A stretch of 64,000 bases of DNA, from positions 186,001 to 250,000 of the forward strand of contig JAUXUL010000001.1 in the NCBI GenBank assembly GCA_030680795.1, written 5' to 3'. Of the stretch, positions 57,493-64,000 are shown piece by piece; within the stretch, counting starts at the first letter, position 1; every line of letters begins with the position of its first letter. The notes beneath the pieces were generated by a model, which worked only from the letters and a program-made list of their open reading frames with translations, was not told where the DNA came from and did no database searches. Position numbers and translations under genes: made by a program. The stretch is from Anaerolineales bacterium. Its GTDB lineage: Bacteria > Chloroflexota > Anaerolineae > Anaerolineales > Villigracilaceae.

Positions 57493-58893
57493 ATGCCAAA
57501 AACTCTCTTCCAAAAAATATGGGACACTCATGTTGTCGCTGAACAACCCGAATCCCCGGCCGTGCTCTACATTGACTTGCACCTCGTGCACGAAGTCACC
57601 TCACCGCAAGCCTTCACGGGTCTGCGCCAGCGCGGACTCAAAGTCCGTCGCCCCGATAAAACTCTCGCGACGATGGATCATTCGATTCCAACCACGCCGA
57701 TAAATGTTCCTGTCGCGGACGTAATGGCTGCCGCGCAGATCAAACAAATGGAAACCAATGCCGCCGAATTCGGGATCACATTGCACGGCATGACCAGCCC
57801 GCATCGCGGCATCGTTCACGTCATTGGCCCGGAACTCGGTCGCACCCAGCCAGGCATGACCATTGTCTGCGGTGATAGTCACACCGCTACGCATGGCGCG
57901 TTCGGCGCGCTCGCGTTTGGCATCGGCACATCCGAAGTGGAACACGTGCTTGCGTCTCAATGCTTATTGCAACGCAAAGCAAAGACGTATGAAGTTCGAG
58001 TCAATGGCACACTTGCAAAAGGCATTTCAGCCAAAGACATTATTCTCGCGTTGATTGCGAAGATCGGCGTTGGTGGGGGAACGGGTCACGTCTTCGAGTT
58101 CACCGGCGAAGCCATCCGCGGCTTGACGATGGAACAGCGCATGACTATCTGCAATATGTCGATTGAAGGCGGTGCACGCGCGGGCATGATCGCCCCCGAT
58201 GAAGTCACCTTCGAATACCTCAAAGGCCGCGAGTTTGTTCCTACAGGCGGGGATTGGGATAAAGCCGTTGCTTATTGGAAAACATTACCAAGCGATGAAG
58301 GCGTGGTCTATGACAAGTCCATCACACTTGATGCCTCTGAACTCGAGCCAATGATCACCTACGGCACAAATCCAGGCATGGGCATGAAGATCACAGACCG
58401 AGTCCCCACCGTTGAATCATTTACTGAACCATCACAAAAGACCGCCTTCGAAAAAGCATTGACCTACATGGGCTTACAGCCTGGTCAATCTCTCTTGGGA
58501 CAAAAGGTTGATGTTGTCTTCATCGGTTCATGCACCAACTCGCGTATTTCTGATTTACGTCTCGCCGCAGCAATGCTCAAGGATCGCAAGGTTGCGGACG
58601 GATTACGTCTCATGGTTGTGCCTGGTTCACAGGATGTGAAGAAACAAGCCGAACAGGAAGGTTTGGATAAAATCTTTAAGGAAGCAGGAGGCGAATGGCG
58701 TGAAGCAGGCTGCTCAATGTGTATTGCGATGAATCCAGATCAATTAACGCCGGGGCAATACGCTGTATCAACCAGCAATCGCAACTTTGAAGGTCGCCAG
58801 GGCAAAGGCGGACGTACATTTTTAGCAAGCCCCATTACTGCCGCGGCAACTGCGATCAATGGCATTGTCACTGACCCGCGCACGTTGATCTAG
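57493..58893 (+). CDS. leuC: 3-isopropylmalate dehydratase large subunit
   Basis: 466 residues. Aconitase-family enzyme with a [4Fe-4S] cluster: [20 protein letters not shown] (first cysteine) and [20 protein letters not shown] (the other two). [13 protein letters not shown] and [20 protein letters not shown] are N-terminal signatures. Works with leuD, which follows after a repeat. Confidence 0.96.
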   Translation: MPKTLFQKIWDTHVVAEQPESPAVLYIDLHLVHEVTSPQAFTGLRQRGLKVRRPDKTLATMDHSIPTTPINVPVADVMAAAQIKQMETNAAEFGITLHGMTSPHRGIVHVIGPELGRTQPGMTIVCGDSHTATHGAFGALAFGIGTSEVEHVLASQCLLQRKAKTYEVRVNGTLAKGISAKDIILALIAKIGVGGGTGHVFEFTGEAIRGLTMEQRMTICNMSIEGGARAGMIAPDEVTFEYLKGREFVPTGGDWDKAVAYWKTLPSDEGVVYDKSITLDASELEPMITYGTNPGMGMKITDRVPTVESFTEPSQKTAFEKALTYMGLQPGQSLLGQKVDVVFIGSCTNSRISDLRLAAAMLKDRKVADGLRLMVVPGSQDVKKQAEQEGLDKIFKEAGGEWREAGCSMCIAMNPDQLTPGQYAVSTSNRNFEGRQGKGGRTFLASPITAAATAINGIVTDPRTLI

Positions 58894-58895
58894 CA

Positions 58896-59058
58896 TTTCA
58901 TTGCGAGCCGCGAGCCTCAAACGGCGAGTGTGGCGAAGCAATCCCCAGTCAAGCGGAGAAATCTCATCGAAGAATTTCTACAACTTAATCGGAGATTACT
59001 CACCGCACTGGCGTACGGCGCAAGTGTCGTCGGGAAGAACACCCTCTTCGCAATGACA
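58896..59058. repeat. TTTCATTGCGAG...CGCAATGACA repeat block between leuC and leuD
   Basis: Ends TTTCATTGCGAG (58896-58907) and TTCGCAATGACA (59047-59058) are inverted; the interior contains GGCGAAGCAATCCCC and other nested fragments (GAGATTACTCACCGCACTGG). A longer member of the TGTCATTGCG family. Confidence 0.6.
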
Positions 59059-59095
59059 TTTATCAAATCGTAAATCAATAATCGGAAGTCAAACA

Positions 59096-59683
59096 ATGGC
59101 AAATTTCACAACACTCACCTCCCGTATCATGCCTCTGCCCGTCAACGACATTGACACGGATCAGATCATCCCTGCGCAGTTCTTGAAAGTCACAGACAAG
59201 CACGGACTCGCCGACGCGCTCTTCTTCAACTGGCGCTACAACGATGACAAATCCATCAAAACAGATTTCATCATCAACAAGCCTGAATCAGCTGGCTGCC
59301 AGATCCTTTTAGCGGGTGGCAACTTCGGGTGCGGTTCGAGCCGCGAACACGCTCCCTGGGCGCTCACCAGTTACGGCTTCCGCGCCGTCATCTCCACTTC
59401 CTTCGCAGACATCTTCCGTAACAATTCTTTGAAGAATGGACTCATCCCGATCGTCGTGGATGACATGACTCACAAGATGCTCTTTGACCTTGTGGAAGAA
59501 GCGCCGCGCGCCGAACTGACAGTTGATCTTGCGACACAAACATTGTCCTACCCTGGCGGCTCGGTCACATTCCCGATTGACCCGTTCAATAAAACATGTT
59601 TATTAAATGGCGTCGATGAACTCGGATACATCCTCGGCTTTGAAAAACAAATCGCAGAATTTGAATCAATAACCAATCTCTAA
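59096..59683 (+). CDS. leuD: 3-isopropylmalate dehydratase small subunit
   Basis: 195 residues. Swivel domain of the dehydratase: LPVNDIDTDQIIPAQFLK, GGNFGCGSSREHAPWALTSY and RAVISTSFADIFRNNSLKNG. Slightly longer than the shortest LeuD, with a complete C-terminus. The upstream 200 bp are taken up by a repeat block. Confidence 0.95.
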   Translation: MANFTTLTSRIMPLPVNDIDTDQIIPAQFLKVTDKHGLADALFFNWRYNDDKSIKTDFIINKPESAGCQILLAGGNFGCGSSREHAPWALTSYGFRAVISTSFADIFRNNSLKNGLIPIVVDDMTHKMLFDLVEEAPRAELTVDLATQTLSYPGGSVTFPIDPFNKTCLLNGVDELGYILGFEKQIAEFESITNL

Positions 59684-59727
59684 TCTCTAATTCTCCAGTC
59701 TCTTCATTACGCACCACGGAACAACTT

Positions 59728-61290
59728 ATGACCTTACCCCTCATCCAAATCTACGACACCACCCTCCGCGACGGCACACAGTCCGAAGGCTTCACGCTTT
59801 CGAGCAATGACAAAGTCCGCATCGCGCAAAAACTCGACGGCATTGGCGTTGCCTTTATTGAGGGCGGCTGGCCTGGCTCAAATCCAAAAGATGTTGAATT
59901 CTTCGAACGCGCCCGCGACATGCAATGGAAGAATGCGCTCATTGCTGCGTTCGGTTCAACGTGCCGCGTCAAAGGCGGGCCCGAAGATGACGCCAACATC
60001 AAAGCCCTGCTTGATTCCAATACGCCTGTCTGCACCCTCTTCGGCAAAACGTGGACGCTTCACGTCATGGAAGTTTTGCAGACAACAACCGAAGATAACC
60101 TTCGCATTATCGAGCAATCGGTTGCGTATCTCAAAGCCAATGGCAAGCACGTGATCTACGACGCTGAACATTTCTTCGACGGCTACAAAGCGGATTCATC
60201 CTACGCACTCGAAACGTTGCAAGCTGCGATTCGCGGCGGCGCGGAGACGGTTGTCTTATGCGATACCAACGGCGGGACATTGCCCTGGGAAGTGGAACGC
60301 ATTGTCCGCGAGTTAAAGCCCGTGCTTGATCATCCATTTGGGATTCATACGCACAATGATTCGGAATGTGCTGTGGTCAATTCGTTGACCGCGATCCGCG
60401 AAGGCGCAATTCAAGTACAGGGCACGATCAATGGTGTCGGTGAGCGCTGCGGCAATGCCAACTTAATTTCCATCATGGCTGACCTTGAACTCAAGATGGA
60501 GTATCCATGTTTACCTGAAGGCATGCTGGAACATTTATATGAACTCTCGCATTTCGTGGCTGAAGTTGCCAACCTCGCACCCGATGAACATTTGCCGTTT
60601 GTGGGCAAGTCTGCATTTGCGCATAAAGGCGGCGTGCATGTTGCCGCGATGCGACGTTCGCCGCAATCGTATCAACACAGTGAGCCGGAAAAGGTCGGCA
60701 ATAAAATGCGCGTGGTGGTCTCTGATCTTTCGGGCCGCGGTAATTTGTTGAGCAAAGCCGAAGAACACGGCGTGGAAGTGGAAGGCGAAGAAGTCGTTGG
60801 TGTGCTCAATGACATCAAGGAGCTTGAGTCGCGCGGCTTTTCATTTGAAGCCGCCGAAGCCTCTGTGACCATGATGTTGAAGCGGCAGGAGTACGGTTAT
60901 AAAGCTCCCTTCGAACTCGTGGACTTTTTCGTCAATGTCGAACATCGTCAGGGACGCGGCATCTTCGCCGAAGCCATGGTCAAGGTGCGTGTGCAGGGTG
61001 AGTTGCTGCACACGGCCGCAGAAGGTAACGGTCCCGTCAATGCACTGGACAATGCTTTGCGAAAAGCATTGGTGGGTTATTATCCGCAAATCGCAAATTT
61101 CCATCTGTCCGATTACAAAGTGCGTATCCTGGATTCAGACCATGGCACCGAAGCAATCACGCGCGTATTGATCGACACGCGCAACAGCACAGGCCGCTGG
61201 AGCACTGTCGGCGCAAGCACGAATATTATCGAAGCCTCGTGGCGCGCATTGGCTGATTCAATGGAATACGGTTTGATGGTGGCGCACTAA
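59728..61290 (+). CDS. cimA: Citramalate synthase
   Basis: 520 residues. DTTLRDGTQSEGFTLSSNDK, EGGWPGSNPKDVEFF and GIHTHNDSECAVVNSLTAI identify the CimA branch of the isopropylmalate-synthase family (EGGWPGSNPKD is characteristic). It condenses acetyl-CoA with pyruvate, giving 2-oxobutyrate after LeuCD/LeuB action, for isoleucine without threonine deaminase. C-terminal regulatory domain about 380-515. No ilvA is present in the operon, in keeping with this route. Confidence 0.93.
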   Translation: MTLPLIQIYDTTLRDGTQSEGFTLSSNDKVRIAQKLDGIGVAFIEGGWPGSNPKDVEFFERARDMQWKNALIAAFGSTCRVKGGPEDDANIKALLDSNTPVCTLFGKTWTLHVMEVLQTTTEDNLRIIEQSVAYLKANGKHVIYDAEHFFDGYKADSSYALETLQAAIRGGAETVVLCDTNGGTLPWEVERIVRELKPVLDHPFGIHTHNDSECAVVNSLTAIREGAIQVQGTINGVGERCGNANLISIMADLELKMEYPCLPEGMLEHLYELSHFVAEVANLAPDEHLPFVGKSAFAHKGGVHVAAMRRSPQSYQHSEPEKVGNKMRVVVSDLSGRGNLLSKAEEHGVEVEGEEVVGVLNDIKELESRGFSFEAAEASVTMMLKRQEYGYKAPFELVDFFVNVEHRQGRGIFAEAMVKVRVQGELLHTAAEGNGPVNALDNALRKALVGYYPQIANFHLSDYKVRILDSDHGTEAITRVLIDTRNSTGRWSTVGASTNIIEASWRALADSMEYGLMVAH

Positions 61291-61297
61291 CGAATCA

Positions 61298-61341
61298 TGT
61301 CATTGCTTCGGGCAAAAAGCAAGAGCGCCCTCGCAACGACA
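61298..61341. repeat. TGTCATTGC...GCAACGACA palindromic repeat
   Basis: TGTCATTGCTTCGGGC and GCGCCCTCGCAACGACA are inverted ends. It lies between cimA and leuB. Confidence 0.6.
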
Positions 61342-61356
61342 TAGACACGGAGACTC

Positions 61357-62415
61357 ATGAAAGCAAACATTGTTTTACTCCCCGGCGACGGCATCGGCCC
61401 CGAAGTGGTCTGTGAAGCTGTGCGCGTGCTGGATTTCGTTGCCAGTAAATACAATCACACTTTCAAATTCACCGAACGATTAATGGGCGGTTGTTCGATT
61501 GATAAATACGGCTCATCGTTGACCGATGAAACCCTTGCCGATTGCCAGTCTGCGGATGCGGTTTTGCTTGGCGCGGTGGGCGGTCCCAAATGGGATGACC
61601 TTGCCGCGAAAGATCGCCCTGAGCGTGGGCTGCTCGCTTTGCGAAAAGGACTGGGTGTATTCGCGAATCTGCGACCTGTCAAAGTACATCCCGCGCTGAT
61701 GGAGTGGTCACCGCTCAAGCCTGAGAAATTGCAAGGCGTGGATATTCTCGTCGTGCGCGAACTCACTGGCGGGCTGTATTTCGGTTGGCCCAAAGGACGC
61801 GATATCAAAGATGGCCGCGAGCGCGCTGTGGATACGCTTGAATATTATGATTACGAAATCCGCCGCGTGGTGGAACTTGCTTTCAAACTGGCAAAGGGAC
61901 GCAAGAAAAAAGTGACTTCAGTGGATAAAGCCAACGTTTTAGAGTCATCTCGTTTGTGGCGCCAGATCGCAACCAAAGTTGGCGCGGAAAATAAAGATGT
62001 TGAGCTTGATCATATGCTAGTGGATACCGCTTCTATGCGGCTGATCACTGATCCCGCGTGGATGGATGTGATCGTCACTGAAAACATGTTCGGCGATATT
62101 CTCACGGACGAGGCCTCGGTCTTGGCAGGATCAATGGGGATGTTGCCTTCTGCCAGTTTGGGCGAATCAGGCCTCGGGTTGTTTGAACCGATCCACGGGT
62201 CTGCGCCAGATATCGCAGGCAAGGGAATCGCAAATCCAACTGGCACGATTCTTTCATCTGCAATGCTGTTACGTCATTCATTAAAGTTGGAAACCGAAGC
62301 CGCGGCGATTGAAAGAGCAGTTGATGAAACCATCACCGCTGGCGCACGCACCGCAGACATCGGCGGTAAGTTAACCACCCGTCAGATGGCGGATGAAATT
62401 ATCAATAGAACCTAA
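61357..62415 (+). CDS. leuB: 3-isopropylmalate dehydrogenase
   Basis: 352 residues. NAD-dependent oxidative decarboxylase: [20 protein letters not shown] at the start, [31 protein letters not shown] (catalytic Lys) and [20 protein letters not shown] with metal Asp residues. [20 protein letters not shown] closes the active site. The GGGYFG-type loop has WPKGRD in place of a shorter sequence. Confidence 0.96.
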   Translation: MKANIVLLPGDGIGPEVVCEAVRVLDFVASKYNHTFKFTERLMGGCSIDKYGSSLTDETLADCQSADAVLLGAVGGPKWDDLAAKDRPERGLLALRKGLGVFANLRPVKVHPALMEWSPLKPEKLQGVDILVVRELTGGLYFGWPKGRDIKDGRERAVDTLEYYDYEIRRVVELAFKLAKGRKKKVTSVDKANVLESSRLWRQIATKVGAENKDVELDHMLVDTASMRLITDPAWMDVIVTENMFGDILTDEASVLAGSMGMLPSASLGESGLGLFEPIHGSAPDIAGKGIANPTGTILSSAMLLRHSLKLETEAAAIERAVDETITAGARTADIGGKLTTRQMADEIINRT

Positions 62416-62483
62416 ACTCTGGAGTCCGAACTCTGGATTCCGACAGCTTGCTGTCGGTGTGGGAGCAAGCTCACGCACTCCAA
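62416..62483 (+). repeat. TGGAGTCCG...CGCACTCCA repeat before ilvE
   Basis: CTCTGGAGTCCGAACTCTGG, then CCGACAGCTTGCTGTCGG as an internal hairpin, and GAGCAAGCTCACGCACTCCA. Same family as the element between ilvD and ilvB. It begins directly after the leuB stop. Confidence 0.65.
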
Positions 62484-62504
62484 AATTTAAAAGGAAAATT
62501 TATC

Positions 62505-63425
62505 ATGGGCATGGAATCGAAATTCATCTGGATGAACGGCGAAATGGTGCCGTTCGAGAAAGCTACTATTCATATGCTGACGCCCGCGTTACATTACGGC
62601 GCGGCGGTGTTCGAAGGCATTCGCGCATATAACACGGCTAAGGGGTCTGCGGTATTTCGGTTGAAGGAACATACCGAACGCCTGTTTGACTCGGCGCGTG
62701 TATTGGGCTTTCGCCAATTTCCGTGGACAGTGGCCCAGATCAACGAAGCGATCAAAGACACGGTGCGTGTCAACGGATTTAAGGATTGTTATATTCGTCC
62801 GTTGATGTATCTGGATGGCGGCGGCTGGAATTTGAATGTGGACGGCGGAAAACCATCGCTGGCGATTGCGGTTTGGGAATGGGGCAACTATCTCGGTGAA
62901 GAAGCGCTGGCAAAAGGCATTCGCGCCAACATCTCATCGTTCACGCGCCATCATCCAAATGTGATGATGACCAAAGCCAAGATCTCCGGCAACTATGCCA
63001 ATAGTTTTCTTGCCAAGACGGAGTCGGTGCGATTGGGATTTGAAGAAGCGATCATGCTCGACCCGCAAGGTTATATCGCCGAATGCACGGGCGAGAATCT
63101 TTTCGTTGTGCGTCATGGTAAGATCATCACGCCCTCCACGGCGCCTGTACTCGAAGGCATTACACGTCATTCCATCCACACCATTGCACAGGATTTGGGA
63201 TACAAGATTTTGGAACAGCCCATCTCACGCGACCAACTCTACATCGCAGACGAAGTCTTTGTGTGCGGTACTGCCGCTGAGTGCATCGGCTTGAGCGAGA
63301 TTGATTTCCGCAAGATTGGCGACGGCAAGACGGGCAAGGTGACTCGTGAGATACAAAATGTGTATCACGACGCGATTCGAGGGAGGATTGTAAAATATGA
63401 AAGTTGGTGTGATTACTTGGAATAG
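62505..63425 (+). CDS. ilvE: Branched-chain amino acid aminotransferase
   Basis: 306 residues from ATG 62505 (AAGGAAAATTTATC upstream); an ATG two codons later is possible. Fold-type IV PLP enzyme: FIWMNGEMVPFEKATIHMLT, HYGAAVFEGIRAYNT, the PLP lysine in MMTKAKISGNYANSFLAKTE, and the ECTGENLFVVRHGKIITPST loop. Makes Val, Leu and Ile from the keto acids. Last gene of the operon. Confidence 0.96.
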   Translation: MGMESKFIWMNGEMVPFEKATIHMLTPALHYGAAVFEGIRAYNTAKGSAVFRLKEHTERLFDSARVLGFRQFPWTVAQINEAIKDTVRVNGFKDCYIRPLMYLDGGGWNLNVDGGKPSLAIAVWEWGNYLGEEALAKGIRANISSFTRHHPNVMMTKAKISGNYANSFLAKTESVRLGFEEAIMLDPQGYIAECTGENLFVVRHGKIITPSTAPVLEGITRHSIHTIAQDLGYKILEQPISRDQLYIADEVFVCGTAAECIGLSEIDFRKIGDGKTGKVTREIQNVYHDAIRGRIVKYESWCDYLE

Positions 63426-63452
63426 AAGTTTAATGAATACAACCGACTGACT

Positions 63453-63480
63453 TTAGCGGTCCATCGTCTGCGGGTCTATG
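63453..63480. repeat. GGTCCATCGTCTGCGGGTCTATGG-type repeat fragment
   Basis: GCGGTCCATCGTCTGCGGGT shares words with the repeat translated inside folC (10574-10674). Confidence 0.45.
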
Positions 63481-63487
63481 GTCGGAA

Positions 63488-63516
63488 TTTTAGCACCGAG
63501 AATCCTGTGTTATAAT
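63488..63516 (+). promoter_or_regulatory. Promoter of rpsB
   Basis: TATAAT (63511-63516) with a weak -35 TTTTAG 17 bp upstream. Start predicted near 63523. Confidence 0.55.
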
Positions 63517-63523
63517 CCCGTCG

Positions 63524-63600
63524 CTTTGAAAAAAGCATACTTTGCCTGGGACGGGCAATAAGCGTCCCTGAGCGGGTTCGAATCCCCGCTAAACTCATCC
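63524..63600 (+). ncRNA. Structured 5' leader of rpsB
   Basis: Two hairpins are visible: GGGACG with CGTCCC (around 63549-63574), then AGCGGG-TTCGAATC-CCCGCT (around 63573-63592), inside TGAG...CTCA. The second looks like a tRNA T-arm with one extra loop base. A structured leader before a ribosomal protein operon suggests autoregulation by S2; this is inference. Confidence 0.45.
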
Positions 63601-63664
63601 GTTCCATGCCAGTCTTTGAATTTACACTGCGTATTGGAGAACGGCAAAAGTTAAGGAGTAATAA

Positions 63665-64000
63665 ATGGCTGTCATTTCCATGAAGGCCCTGCTTGAGAGC
63701 GGCGTCCATTTTGGACATCGCACGAACAAGTGGGATCCCCGCATGAAACCATACATCTTCACTGAGCGTAACGGTATTCATATTCTTGACCTGCAGCAGA
63801 CTGTCAAGATGTTGAATCAGGGCTATAATGTCATTCGTGATGTTGTTGCAAATGGCGGAACTGTTTTGTTTGTTGGAACCAAACGACAGGCGCAGGAAAC
63901 AGTAGCTGAAGAAGCAGCTCGCTGTGGAATGCCTTATGTAACAGAGCGCTGGATGGGTGGTATGCTCACAAACTGGGCTACCATGTACAAGCGCATTCAG
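63665..64000 (+). CDS. rpsB: 30S ribosomal protein uS2 (5' part, runs off the window)
   Basis: 112 codons are visible from ATG 63665 (AAGGAGTAATAA upstream). [20 protein letters not shown] and [20 protein letters not shown] are the bS2/uS2 N-terminus; [20 protein letters not shown] and [19 protein letters not shown] follow. Binds the 30S head and bridges to S1. The rest of the gene is beyond the window edge. Confidence 0.97.
   Translation, partial: MAVISMKALLESGVHFGHRTNKWDPRMKPYIFTERNGIHILDLQQTVKMLNQGYNVIRDVVANGGTVLFVGTKRQAQETVAEEAARCGMPYVTERWMGGMLTNWATMYKRIQ

Noticed and set aside
63573-63595. A tRNA gene upstream of rpsB (GGGTTCGAATCCCCGC)
   Set aside because: Only a T-arm-like hairpin is present, with eight loop bases. 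No acceptor stem, D-arm or anticodon arm can be drawn.
1-64000. CRISPR arrays, insertion sequences, integrases and origins
   Set aside because: No regularly spaced direct repeats, transposase or integrase frames, or DnaA-box clusters were seen. The short elements found encode no proteins.

Overview
The window looks like a chromosomal stretch of a Chloroflexota bacterium, most probably Anaerolineae. This is inferred from protein style (tandem-HTH RodZ-like protein, Thr/Pro-rich tails), weak Shine-Dalgarno use with apparently leaderless genes, and a dense load of short palindromic intergenic repeats. No rRNA, tRNA, CRISPR array, transposase or integrase was found. Identifications were made by reading the sequence; none was checked against a database.

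Layout. 1-15977 is housekeeping: an FtsB-like fragment, rplI, a RodZ-like protein, rimO, a CopD-like membrane protein, a TPR protein, murJ, two SDR dehydrogenases, DUF503, a HARE-HTH/nuclease-like protein, folC, lon and an M24 peptidase. 16112-37644 is an accessory copper/sulfur/redox region: a Met-rich secreted protein with a two-component system; a five-gene operon (PCYCGC lipoprotein, CuA-type cupredoxin, NapH-like polyferredoxin, CuA-cytochrome c fusion, DUF1573-like protein); DoxX; an ArsR-DsrE-ferredoxin-SQR operon; a family of Met/Gly-rich zinc-ribbon proteins; a YHS-CopA copper ATPase; a second NapH-like protein; rhodanese, cytochrome c and cupredoxin lipoproteins; and several decayed genes. 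37767-50093 holds tag, a PfkB kinase, an M20 peptidase, an adenylate cyclase, a transglutaminase, PAP2, a glycosyltransferase, a sulfotransferase and an acyltransferase. 50118-63425 is a branched-chain amino acid operon (ilvD-ilvB-ilvN-ilvC-leuA-orf-leuC-leuD-cimA-leuB-ilvE) behind a leader-peptide attenuator. rpsB begins at 63665.

Main points. (1) Two genes carry an in-frame TGA that seems to encode selenocysteine: a DUF1573-like protein (18933-19394) and a DsrE-family protein (24743-25108). In both, the reading frame and family signature continue past the TGA, and a perfect hairpin with a GG-starting loop lies 18 or 21 nt downstream, as expected of a bacterial SECIS. (2) An 18-bp palindrome, consensus ATARGCAAWWTKGCCTAT, recurs upstream of copper/redox genes and in several cases overlaps the -10 box, which defines a candidate regulon. 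(3) Short palindromic repeats are inserted in frame inside conserved proteins (rimO, folC, a polyferredoxin, the RodZ-like protein), and others sit exactly at stop codons. (4) The ilv operon is preceded by a 34-codon Leu/Ile/Val-rich leader ORF and a terminator.
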